Below are positions 24,493 to 32,653 of a stretch of DNA of 55,847 bases, in pieces. A program made the position numbers and the translations under genes. The stretch is taken from contig JAEYUC010000031.1 in the NCBI GenBank assembly GCA_023433705.1, positions 1 to 55,847 of the forward strand, in the 5' to 3' direction. The stretch's first letter is position 1, and each line of letters begins with the position of its first letter. Below the pieces are notes generated by a model. That model made no database searches. It was not told the DNA's origin and saw only the letters and a list, made by a program, of their open reading frames with translations. Origin of the DNA: Pseudomonadota bacterium. GTDB lineage: Bacteria; Pseudomonadota; Gammaproteobacteria; Steroidobacterales; Steroidobacteraceae.

Positions 24493-26022
24493 TCAGCCCA
24501 GTTCCCACCCCGCGCGGTATGTGCGCTTGAGCAGCGCATCCGAATCCGGCACGTTCGTGACCTTCATGCTGGCGCCGTCGTAATCGATCTTTTTCCCGGC
24601 GTTCAACGCGACCACGCCGAGTAGCATGATCTCCGTCAGCTTCGCCGAATACTCGAACGGAGTAGAAGTCTTCTGCGTGCCGCGAATCGCGTCGACCCAG
24701 TTCATCTCGTGGCTGGTCGGAATGCGCGCGATGGTCTCCGGAGGTTTGCCCACGCTGTCGTGCAACGACTTCGGCAGCAGCCGTGGGTTGTACCCGTACG
24801 TATCGTGCAGCAGTTTGCCCTTGGTGCCGATGAACAACGTGCCGCCGCCCTTGTTCAGTTCCTCGGCGCCCAGCTCGATCGGCTTGGGTGGCGTGAGACC
24901 ACCGTCGTACCACGTCATCTTCACGGGAGGGCGCGAGCCCTTCGCGGCGAACTCGTAGTAGGTGGTCGTCGCAAGTGGATAGGTGTCACGGTTGTAAGGC
25001 GTCGAAACCGTTTCGCCGGTCGTCGGGTAATCGAGATCGAGCGCCCAGAACGCCGAGTCGATCAGGTGCGCGCCCATGTCGCCGATCGCACCGGCGCCCC
25101 AGTCGGTCCAACCGCGCCAGTTGAACGGGTGGTAGATAGGGTGATAGTCGACCCAGCGCGCGGGCCCGATGAACAGGTCCCACGCGAGCTTGTCCGGCGG
25201 CGCGTACGTGCCGAACGAGCCGGCGGCGCGTTTCATCACGCCATCCATGTTCCATGGCAGATCCCTGGCGTCCGGCGAAAGCGGGGCGGGCCGCGGAATG
25301 CCCTGCGGCCAGTACGCGAGCGGACGGTTCGTCCAGACGTGGACATCCGTTACGGTGCCGATCGCGCCGGACTGGATGTATTCGTTGACGACGCGCGCGT
25401 CGTGCGAGGAATGTCCCTGGTTCCCCATCTGGGTGTGTAGTTTGGTGTCGGCCGCCTTGCGGGCGAGGCGCCGGCACTCGTCCACCGACCAGGCGAGCGG
25501 CTTCTCGACGTACACGTGTTTGCCGAGGTCCATCGCCGCCAGCGCGATGTGCGCATGCACGTGGTCGGGAGTCGCGACCATGACCGCGTCGATGTTCTTC
25601 TGCTTGTCGAGCATCTCGCGGAAGTCGGTGTAGCGCTTCGACTTCGGGATCTGCGCCTGCAGCGCCTGCCACTCCTTCACCTGTTGCAGCGCGCGTTCCT
25701 TCTGCGCCGCGTCCGGCGCATCGCTCGCGCGCTTCTGCGCGTTCGCGATCTGGTTGGCGATGTCCGCGAAACGGTTGTCGACGTAACCCCAGTCGACGTC
25801 GCACATCGCGACGAGGTTCTGGCTCGCCATCGCCTGCATGACCGAGCGGCCGCGGCCGCCCACGCCCACCGCGGCGATGTTCACCTTGTCATTGGCCGAG
25901 ATGCGTCTCTGCCGCCCGTAGGACAGTCCCGGCAGGAACGTGAAGGCGGCGGTCGCGGCGGCGGCGCCGCGCATGAAGTCGCGCCGCGGCATTCCGCCGG
26001 CGGAAGTTTTCCTTGTCGGCAT
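24493..26022 (-). CDS. Gfo/Idh/MocA-family oxidoreductase, Tat-exported
   Basis: 509 residues. A twin-arginine signal (RRDFMRGAAAATAAFTFLPG) directs export of the folded protein with its cofactor. The Rossmann domain begins at VNIAAVGVGGRGRSVM, with VATPDHVHAHIALAAMDLGKHVYVEKPLAWS as the conserved dinucleotide/active-site segment, and the C-terminal domain contains WTDWGAGAIGDMGAHLID. Exported members act on sugars or glycans, some as NAD-dependent glycosidases (GH109-like). Length and Tat signal fit this group. The specific substrate is not evident. Confidence 0.88.
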   Translation of the reverse strand: MPTRKTSAGGMPRRDFMRGAAAATAAFTFLPGLSYGRQRRISANDKVNIAAVGVGGRGRSVMQAMASQNLVAMCDVDWGYVDNRFADIANQIANAQKRASDAPDAAQKERALQQVKEWQALQAQIPKSKRYTDFREMLDKQKNIDAVMVATPDHVHAHIALAAMDLGKHVYVEKPLAWSVDECRRLARKAADTKLHTQMGNQGHSSHDARVVNEYIQSGAIGTVTDVHVWTNRPLAYWPQGIPRPAPLSPDARDLPWNMDGVMKRAAGSFGTYAPPDKLAWDLFIGPARWVDYHPIYHPFNWRGWTDWGAGAIGDMGAHLIDSAFWALDLDYPTTGETVSTPYNRDTYPLATTTYYEFAAKGSRPPVKMTWYDGGLTPPKPIELGAEELNKGGGTLFIGTKGKLLHDTYGYNPRLLPKSLHDSVGKPPETIARIPTSHEMNWVDAIRGTQKTSTPFEYSAKLTEIMLLGVVALNAGKKIDYDGASMKVTNVPDSDALLKRTYRAGWELG

Positions 26023-26100
26023 GGCGTCGTCCCCCGTCGAAGCGAGGACAGCACTGTAGCCTGACTCGATGGACTATTGCGATGCTACTTCTCGAACGCG

Positions 26101-28173
26101 TCAGTCCGACTTCGCGAGGAGCTCCGGCGCGCTCGTCACGCCGTATCCGGGTCCAAGATGTTTCCAGAGGAACGCGCCGATGCTCGACATCGCGTACATC
26201 TCGTTCCTTTTCGACCAGCCGCCGTGGCCCTCGTGTTCCAGTTCGATGAGTTCGGTCTTGCGGCCGGACTGATCGAGCAGGCGTTTCATGATGCGCGACT
26301 GCGAGATCGGCACGATGTAATCCTCGGTGCCGTGCACGAGCAGGATGGGCGCCTTCACCTTCGCCACCTGCTGGGCGGGCGAGGTCTCGCGAAGTCTCTG
26401 CGCGTCGGTTTCGGGATTGCCGATGGCTTTCAGCATGTAGACGTAGCTGGCCGACTCGCTGCTCCAGCCGCGTTTGCGCCAGGTGATGAATTCCTGCAGG
26501 TCGGAAATGCCGGCGACGGACACCGCGCACTTGTAGAGATCGGGCGTGAGCGTCGCGCCGGCGAGCGCCGCGTATCCGCCATAGGATGCGCCGACGATGC
26601 ACACGCGCTGCGGATCGACGACACCCTGTTCGGCAAGCGCCTTGATGGCGTCGCTGATGTCGTCCTGCATCTTGCGGCCCCACTCGCCGTATCCGCCTTC
26701 GGCGAACGCGCGGCCGTAACCGTCGCTGCCGCGGAAATTGGGCTGGAACACCGCGTAGCCGCGCGACACGAAGTATTGTGCCCAGCTATCGAAGCTCAGG
26801 CTGTCGCGCGTTTCCGGTCCGCCATGCGGATACATGACGAGCGGCAGCCGCTGGTCTTTCGGAGCCTTCGCCGGCACGGTCAGATAACCCGAGAGCTGCT
26901 TGCCGTCGCGCGCGGTGTAATTCACCACCGAAGCGCGCGGCAGCATCACTTCGGTCATCGCCTGCTGCGTGGGTCCCAGCGCCTCGATGCGCCGCGACTC
27001 GGTGAGGTAGTAATAGAAGCCCGGCGGGTCGCGCGGGCTCTCGATGAACAGCAGGAAACTCTTGCCGTCCTCCGAGGAGTCGTAGACATGCACGTTCGCC
27101 GAATCCTCGAACATCTTGCGCAGTCCCCGCATGTGCGCGTTGAGCTTCGGATCGGGGGACTCGCAGATGCGCACGTGCGCGACGTGGCAGTAGTGGATCA
27201 CGCGTTTGCCGTCGCGCGAAATCCGCGCGGACGTCAGGTCGTACTGCGGATTTTCGAAGATCGGTTCTCCGAACTGCTCCTTCTCGAGGTCGAATAGATA
27301 GAGGCCGGCGCGGTCGTGGCCCTCGGGGCGAGCGAGCACGTAGAACTTGCCGGGCTGGTCGGAAGGTCCCGCGACTTCGTATTCCGACCGCTCGCGGAAT
27401 TCGCGCACCCGCATCCGCAGGAACCGGACCCACTTGTCGTTCTTCCTGCGATACAGCGTGACGTTGCCGGAGCTCGACTCCATGCGCACGACCGGACTGC
27501 CGGCGACGTCGAACCACCAGCCGAAGACGTCGGTCGCCGGTCTCTCTATCTGCTCGCCGTTGCCGGTGAGGATGTTCACCTTGAAGAGGGTGCGTCCCGA
27601 GAAACCGTCGATGAGCAGCAGCAGGTGCGCAGGATCGTTCGGCAGATAGTTCGCGACGTCGCCGAGGTCGGTCGCGCCGTTCAGCGCGGAATTGCGGTTG
27701 TCCGCCAGCAGCCCGATGGGGTTGCCGCCGTCGCGGTTAATGGCGTAGAGCCGGCGGCCCATCTTCGCGTACATCCCGGGATTCACGGTGCGCACGCCCT
27801 CTGCCGGGCGAAAGCTGAGCCCGTAGACGAGCCGCTCGTCGGACTTCCAGTAAACGGCGCCCATCGTCGCGACGATCATGCTGCCGGACGAATCGTGGCG
27901 GATGTTGTGGATGATCTGCTGCTCGCGGGTGGTTAGATCCATGACCATGAGCCGATCGATGTTCTCGCGGCGCACGATCGCGGCGAGGTGGCGCCCCGAG
28001 GGCGATATCGCCACGTCGACGATGTGTCGTTCGGAGAACAGGTCCTCGAGCGTGGGGGACCGCAGCGCGGGCGGAGCCGGTGTGCTGGCCGGAGCTTTCG
28101 CAGTTTCCGTGGTCGCGTCCTGAGCGAGCGCGCAGGAGCAGGCGAGCACCAGCGGCAGTATTTTTCTCATCAT
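26101..28173 (-). CDS. S9-family (prolyl oligopeptidase-type) serine peptidase, secreted
   Basis: 690 residues with a short signal peptide (MMRKILPLVLACSCALAQ). Residues about 40-410 form the WD40-like propeller that limits substrate size; the C-terminal alpha/beta-hydrolase carries the triad Ser530 (GASYGGYA), Asp618 (HGTEDYIVP) and His650 (EHEGHGGW). This matches acylaminoacyl- or dipeptidyl-peptidases common in Xanthomonadales and Caulobacterales. It probably degrades peptides in the periplasm. It is the first of a run of minus-strand genes. A 78-base gap separates it from the oxidoreductase. Confidence 0.92.
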   Translation of the reverse strand: MMRKILPLVLACSCALAQDATTETAKAPASTPAPPALRSPTLEDLFSERHIVDVAISPSGRHLAAIVRRENIDRLMVMDLTTREQQIIHNIRHDSSGSMIVATMGAVYWKSDERLVYGLSFRPAEGVRTVNPGMYAKMGRRLYAINRDGGNPIGLLADNRNSALNGATDLGDVANYLPNDPAHLLLLIDGFSGRTLFKVNILTGNGEQIERPATDVFGWWFDVAGSPVVRMESSSGNVTLYRRKNDKWVRFLRMRVREFRERSEYEVAGPSDQPGKFYVLARPEGHDRAGLYLFDLEKEQFGEPIFENPQYDLTSARISRDGKRVIHYCHVAHVRICESPDPKLNAHMRGLRKMFEDSANVHVYDSSEDGKSFLLFIESPRDPPGFYYYLTESRRIEALGPTQQAMTEVMLPRASVVNYTARDGKQLSGYLTVPAKAPKDQRLPLVMYPHGGPETRDSLSFDSWAQYFVSRGYAVFQPNFRGSDGYGRAFAEGGYGEWGRKMQDDISDAIKALAEQGVVDPQRVCIVGASYGGYAALAGATLTPDLYKCAVSVAGISDLQEFITWRKRGWSSESASYVYMLKAIGNPETDAQRLRETSPAQQVAKVKAPILLVHGTEDYIVPISQSRIMKRLLDQSGRKTELIELEHEGHGGWSKRNEMYAMSSIGAFLWKHLGPGYGVTSAPELLAKSD

Positions 28174-28209
28174 CGGTGCGCCCTCCCAGGCAACGACCCG
28201 CGCGAGATT

Positions 28210-28968
28210 TTAAGTGCCTTCGTAAGCGGCGGCTACCGGCTGATCGAGTCCGATGCGCGCAAGCTCGAAACCGCGACGGAAGTCACGGATATGTTTCGCC
28301 ATCCAGTCCGCGGCCTGGGCGCCGTCGCGCGCCTCGATCGCGGCGAGGATGCGTTTCTGGGCGGTGGCGATGCGCGATGTGGCCTGGGGGACCTTGTCCA
28401 TCATCGCGCCGAGCGCCGGCACGAGAAGGGCGAGCAGCGGTTCGTGCGCCAGCATGAAGACGCCGTTGTGCGTGGCCTCTCCGATGGCCCGAAAGAAATC
28501 CGCGGTCTGGGTGACGCTGACGTCGTCGGCGACGACTTCCGCGAGTCGCGCGAGATCGTGGGCGGTGCGCTCGCGCGCGGCGGCCGTCGCGATCGGCGGC
28601 TCGAGCGCGGTGAGCGCTTCCCAGATGTCGTGGTAACTCACGTCGTGCAGCGACAACGCGCGCGAAACGTTCGCGGCGACGGCGTGGCGCGTCGGGCGCG
28701 TGACCATCATGAGCTTCGAGCCGCGCTCGCGCTTGAGCACGCCGTTGGTCTCGAGTTCGCGCAATGCCTCGCGCACGGTGCCGCGATGCACGCCGAACTG
28801 CCGCGCGAGTTCGACCTCGGGCGGCAGTCGTTCTCCTGCGTTGATCGTGCGGTCGGTGATGCGCTCGAGCAGGGCGGCGGCCACCTTGCGGTAGGCAGGT
28901 TCGACGCGGATGGGTTCGAACTCCGTGGCGCCGTTGCGCTTCTTTTCGTTATTGCTGGATCGCGCCAT
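28210..28968 (-). CDS. FadR-subfamily GntR transcriptional regulator, probable liu repressor
   Basis: 252 residues. The GntR winged helix spans about residues 25-92 (LPPEVELARQFGVHRGTVREALRELETNGVLKRERG) and the all-helical FCD ligand-binding domain follows. The gene begins 2 bases after liuA ends, so it is in the liuA transcript. A palindrome matching the FadR/LldR-type consensus TNGTNNNACNA lies between liuA and liuB, making it the likely target. The usual LiuR regulators of gammaproteobacteria are MerR-type; a GntR member here is different. An isovaleryl- or methylcrotonyl-CoA effector is a guess. Confidence 0.88.
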   Translation of the reverse strand: MARSSNNEKKRNGATEFEPIRVEPAYRKVAAALLERITDRTINAGERLPPEVELARQFGVHRGTVREALRELETNGVLKRERGSKLMMVTRPTRHAVAANVSRALSLHDVSYHDIWEALTALEPPIATAAARERTAHDLARLAEVVADDVSVTQTADFFRAIGEATHNGVFMLAHEPLLALLVPALGAMMDKVPQATSRIATAQKRILAAIEARDGAQAADWMAKHIRDFRRGFELARIGLDQPVAAAYEGT

Positions 28969-28970
28969 TC

Positions 28971-30143
28971 TCAGGCAGTCAGCTCGTAGATCTCGCGGCC
29001 GATGAGCATACGACGGATTTCCTGCGTGCCGGCGCCGATTTCGTAGAGCTTTGCATCACGCAGCAGGCGGCCCGCGGCGTAGTCATTGATGTAGCCATTG
29101 CCGCCGAGCGCCTGGATCGCCTCGAGACACATCTGCGTCGCGCGATCCGCGCCGAACAGGATCGCGGCGGCGGCGTCCTGGCGCGAGCAGCGGCCCGCGT
29201 CGCAGGCGCGGCCGATCGCGTAGGCATAGGCGCGCGCGGCGTTCAGCGAGGCATACATGTCGGCCAGCTTGGCCTGCATGAGTTGGAAGGTGCCGACGGG
29301 CTGGCCGAACTGCTTGCGTTCGTGCACGTAGGGCAGCACCAGGTCCAGGGCCGCGGCCATCAAACCGAGCGGTCCGCCGGCGAGCACGGCACGTTCGTAG
29401 TCGAGGCCTTTCATGAGTACGCGGACGCCCTGGTTGAGTCCGCCGAGCAGGTTCTCCTCGGGCACGAAGCAGTCCTCGAATACCAGTTCCGACGTGGACG
29501 AGCCGCGCATGCCCAGCTTGTCGAGTTTCTGCGCCGTGGAGAAACCCGCGAAGCCCTTCTCGACGATGAATGCGGTGATGCCGCGCGGGCCGGCCACGGC
29601 GTCGGTCTTCGCGTAGACCACCGCGACGTCGGCGTCCGGGCCGTTCGTGATCCACATCTTCCGGCCGGTGAGGGTGTAGCCGCCGTCGCGCTTTGCGGCG
29701 CGCAGTTGCATGCCGACCACGTCGGATCCGGCGCCGGGTTCGCTCATCGCGAGCGCGCCGACGTGTTCGCCCGAGACCAGTTTTGGTAGATAGCGGTCGC
29801 GCTGCGCGTCGGTGGCGTTGAGCACGATCTGGTTCATGCACAGGTTCGAATGCGCGCCATAGGACAGGCCGACGGATCCCGACGCGCGCGAGATCTCTTC
29901 CATCGCGACGATGTGCGCGAGGTAGCCGAGGTTCGCTCCGCCCCAGCGGTCGGGCACGGTGATACCGAGCAGGCCGGCGGCGCCGAGCTCGGGCCACAGG
30001 TCGCGCGGAAATTCGTTGGTGCGGTCGATTTCCTCGGCGCGTGGCGCGATGCGCTCGCGCGCGAAGCGCCTGACCTGGGCGCGCACCTCATCGAGCTCCT
30101 CGCCGAGGCCGAAATCGAAATCGCAGCGATCGAGTGGGTTCAT
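28971..30143 (-). CDS. liuA: Isovaleryl-CoA dehydrogenase
   Basis: 390 residues. It oxidises isovaleryl-CoA to 3-methylcrotonyl-CoA with FAD, passing electrons to ETF. The catalytic glutamate sits in KGLDYERAVLAGGPLGLM, the helix position that distinguishes isovaleryl-CoA dehydrogenases from other acyl-CoA dehydrogenases. TGRKMWITNGPDAD and the C-terminal QALGGNGYINDYAAGRLLRDAKLYEIGAGTQEI segment are also typical. Divergent from liuB-liuC-liuD, which encode the next steps. Confidence 0.95.
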   Translation of the reverse strand: MNPLDRCDFDFGLGEELDEVRAQVRRFARERIAPRAEEIDRTNEFPRDLWPELGAAGLLGITVPDRWGGANLGYLAHIVAMEEISRASGSVGLSYGAHSNLCMNQIVLNATDAQRDRYLPKLVSGEHVGALAMSEPGAGSDVVGMQLRAAKRDGGYTLTGRKMWITNGPDADVAVVYAKTDAVAGPRGITAFIVEKGFAGFSTAQKLDKLGMRGSSTSELVFEDCFVPEENLLGGLNQGVRVLMKGLDYERAVLAGGPLGLMAAALDLVLPYVHERKQFGQPVGTFQLMQAKLADMYASLNAARAYAYAIGRACDAGRCSRQDAAAAILFGADRATQMCLEAIQALGGNGYINDYAAGRLLRDAKLYEIGAGTQEIRRMLIGREIYELTA

Positions 30144-30162
30144 GTTCGTGGGCGGCCGTCGC

Positions 30163-30200
30163 TTGCCTTCAATTCATCAATTGTACTATTGTCGGACAAT
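30163..30200 (+). promoter_or_regulatory. liuB promoter with FadR/GntR-type operator
   Basis: ATTGT-CGG-ACAAT (30188-30200) is a perfect palindrome containing TTGTCGGACAA, which fits the TNGTNNNACNA consensus of FadR-subfamily regulators such as the one encoded next to liuA. A possible -35 TTGCCT (30163-30168) and -10 TACTAT (30184-30189; spacing 15, short) would start transcription only a few bases before the liuB ATG at 30202. The operator would then cover the -10 and start site. Confidence 0.55.
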
Positions 30201-30201
30201 T

Positions 30202-31836
30202 ATGCCGCCGCTCGAATCCAAAGTCGATAGGACGAGTCCGGAATTCACCGCGAACGCGGCGGCCATGCGTGCGCTGGTGGACGAATTGAAGGCCCGGCAG
30301 GCGAAATCGGCGCTGGGAGGCGGGGAGGCGGCCCGCGCGAAACACGTCGCGCGGGGCAAGTTGCTGCCGCGCGACCGCGTGGACATGCTGCTCGACCCCG
30401 GCGCGCCGTTCCTCGAGCTTTCGCCATTGGCGGCTTGGGGCATGTACGACGACGAGTCCCCGGGCGCCGGCATGATCACGGGCATTGGCCGGGTGTCCGG
30501 GCGCGAGTGCGTCATCGTCTGCAACGATCCCACGGTCAAGGGCGGCACTTACTACCCGGTCAGCATCAAGAAGCACCTGCGCGCGCAACGCGTGGCCGAG
30601 GAGAACCGGCTGCCGTGTATCTATCTCGTGGATTCCGGCGGAGCGCACCTGCCGAGCCAGGACGAGGTGTTCCCTGACGAGCAGCACTTCGGCCGCATCT
30701 TCTACAACCAGGCCAACATGTCGGCGGCGGGTATCCCGCAGATCGCCGTGGTCATGGGGTCGTGCACGGCCGGCGGCGCGTACGTACCCGCGATGAGCGA
30801 TGAATCGATCATCGTGCGCAACCAGGGAACGATCTTCCTCGGCGGCCCACCGCTCGTGAAGGCCGCGACCGGCGAAGTCGTCAGCGCGGAAGAACTCGGC
30901 GGCGGTGAAGTCCACGCCAAACTATCCGGCGTCGTCGACCACCTCGCCGAGAACGATGCGCATGCGCTCGGCATCGCGCGCAGGATCGTGGCGGGGCTGG
31001 GGACAGATTTATTGGGGACAGATCTATTTGGGACAGATTTCAAATCTGTCCCAAATAGATCTGTCCCCGAACCACTGCACCCTGCCGAAGATCTTTACGG
31101 CCTCATCCCCACCGACCCGCGCAAGCCCTTCGATTCGCGCGAAATCATCGCGCGGCTCGTCGACGGCAGCGAGTTCGACGAATGGAAGGCGCGATACGGT
31201 ACGACGCTCGTCACGGGTTTCGCACGCATCCATGGCATGCCGGCCGCGATCCTCGCCAACAACGGCATCCTGTTTTCGGAGTCCGCGCAGAAGGGCGCGC
31301 ATTTCATCGAGCTCGCCTGTCAGCGCCGCATCCCGCTCTTGTTCCTGCAGAACATCACGGGATTCATGGTGGGCAAGAAGTACGAGAACGAAGGCATCGC
31401 GCGGCACGGCGCCAAGATGGTTACCGCCGTCGCGTGTGCGCGCGTGCCGAAGTTCACGGTGATCGTCGGCGGCAGCTTCGGCGCGGGAAACTATGGCATG
31501 TGTGGCCGCGCGTATGCGCCGCGTTTCCTGTGGACCTGGCCCAACTCGCGGATCTCGGTGATGGGCGGCGAACAGGCCGCGAATGTGCTCGCGACCGTGC
31601 GGCGCGACGCCATCGAGGCGAAGGGCGGAACGTGGAGCGCCGCGGAAGAGGCCGCGTTCAAGGCGCCGATCCGCGAGCAGTACGAAACGCAGGGCAATCC
31701 TTACTACGCGACCGCGCGCCTGTGGGACGACGGCGTGATCGATCCGCGCGACACGCGCATGTGCCTGGCATTGGGCCTCGCGCTGGCGAATCGGCAGCCG
31801 ATCCCGGAGACTCGCTTCGGCGTGTTCCGGATGTAG
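30202..31836 (+). CDS. liuB: Methylcrotonyl-CoA carboxylase beta (carboxyltransferase) subunit, with a translated repeat insertion
   Basis: 545 residues from ATG 30202. With the biotin subunit LiuD it carboxylates 3-methylcrotonyl-CoA to 3-methylglutaconyl-CoA. Carboxyltransferase signatures: YLVDSGGAHLPSQDEVFPD, GSCTAGGAYVPAMSDE, ILFSESAQKGAHFIELA and VGGSFGAGNYGMCGRAY. There is no clear Shine-Dalgarno, and the operator ends 1 base before the ATG, so translation may be leaderless or nearly so. Residues about 267-290 (GTDLLGTDLFGTDF..RSVPE) are encoded by a REP-like repeat inserted in frame between the RRIV helix and the conserved PAEDLYG segment. The site is a variable linker, so activity may survive. 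Confidence 0.95.
   Translation: MPPLESKVDRTSPEFTANAAAMRALVDELKARQAKSALGGGEAARAKHVARGKLLPRDRVDMLLDPGAPFLELSPLAAWGMYDDESPGAGMITGIGRVSGRECVIVCNDPTVKGGTYYPVSIKKHLRAQRVAEENRLPCIYLVDSGGAHLPSQDEVFPDEQHFGRIFYNQANMSAAGIPQIAVVMGSCTAGGAYVPAMSDESIIVRNQGTIFLGGPPLVKAATGEVVSAEELGGGEVHAKLSGVVDHLAENDAHALGIARRIVAGLGTDLLGTDLFGTDFKSVPNRSVPEPLHPAEDLYGLIPTDPRKPFDSREIIARLVDGSEFDEWKARYGTTLVTGFARIHGMPAAILANNGILFSESAQKGAHFIELACQRRIPLLFLQNITGFMVGKKYENEGIARHGAKMVTAVACARVPKFTVIVGGSFGAGNYGMCGRAYAPRFLWTWPNSRISVMGGEQAANVLATVRRDAIEAKGGTWSAAEEAAFKAPIREQYETQGNPYYATARLWDDGVIDPRDTRMCLALGLALANRQPIPETRFGVFRM
30999..31068 (+). repeat. REP-like element, family 2, inserted inside liuB
   Basis: One unit GGGGACAGATTT (30999-31010) is followed by a perfect inverted repeat with 27-base arms (31014-31040 and 31042-31068) around one central base. 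The arms begin GGGGACAGATCTATTT, the same word as in the intergenic element at 36384-36455. About 69 bases (23 codons) have been added without breaking the frame. Confidence 0.88.
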
Positions 31837-31845
31837 AGGCGGAGA

Positions 31846-32640
31846 ATGTCCGACTACCGACACCTCGAGATCGAGCAGCGCGGAGCGGTGCGCTGGCTGT
31901 GGCTCAACCGGCCCGAAGTCCGCAATGCTTTCAACGACGTACTGATCGCCGAAATCGCGCAGGCCTTCGCCGAGATCGAAGCGCACGCCGCCACGCGTGT
32001 CGTGGTCGTCGCGGCGCGCGGGCCGGCCTTCTGCGCCGGCGCGGATCTCAACTGGATGCGCGCGATGGCCGATTACGGCCACTCGGAGAACCATGCCGAC
32101 GCACTCAAGGTCGCGCGCATGTTCAACGCGGTGCACGCCTCGTCGAAACCGGTCATCTCACGCGTGCAGGGCGATGCACTCGGCGGTGGCGTCGGACTCG
32201 CCGCGGCCTGCGACGTCGTCGTCGCGGTGGAGTCGGCGAGTTTCGCGCTTTCCGAGGTGAAGCTCGGCATCGTGGCCGCCACCATTTCTCCGCACCTCGT
32301 GCGTGCGATGGGACCGCGTCATGCCTCGCGCTACATGCTCACCGCCGAGAAGTTCGGCGCGCGGCGCGCGTGTGAAACCGGCCTCGTGCACGAGGCCGTC
32401 CCCGCGGATGAGCTGGATGCCGCGGTGGACAGGATCGTCACGGCGCTGCTCGCCGCGAGCCCGGCGGCACTCGCCGCAACAAAGCGCCTGCTCGCCGACG
32501 TCATCGAAACCCCGTTGGACGACGTGTTGCTCGCGGCGACCGCGAAGTGCATCGCCGACGCGCGCGTGTCTCCCGAAGGCCGCGAAGGCATCGCGGCCTT
32601 CCTCGAGCGGCGCGCTCCGAACTGGGCGCCCCGGAAATAG
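31846..32640 (+). CDS. liuC: Methylglutaconyl-CoA hydratase
   Basis: 264 residues of the crotonase family. It hydrates 3-methylglutaconyl-CoA to HMG-CoA. The oxyanion-hole segments are ARGPAFCAGADLNWMRAM and VQGDALGGGVGLAAACDVVVA; the NWM variant after GADL is typical of this hydratase. It lies 9 bases after liuB with GGCGGAGA before the ATG and 13 bases before liuD, in the order liuB-liuC-liuD usual for leucine catabolism. Function rests strongly on this context. Confidence 0.93.
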   Translation: MSDYRHLEIEQRGAVRWLWLNRPEVRNAFNDVLIAEIAQAFAEIEAHAATRVVVVAARGPAFCAGADLNWMRAMADYGHSENHADALKVARMFNAVHASSKPVISRVQGDALGGGVGLAAACDVVVAVESASFALSEVKLGIVAATISPHLVRAMGPRHASRYMLTAEKFGARRACETGLVHEAVPADELDAAVDRIVTALLAASPAALAATKRLLADVIETPLDDVLLAATAKCIADARVSPEGREGIAAFLERRAPNWAPRK

Positions 32641-32653
32641 GCGAGAAATAGAC

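Noticed and set aside
29959..30201. Longer N-terminus for LiuB
   Set aside because: The extra 81 codons run antisense through liuA and the operator, and homology begins after ATG 30202.
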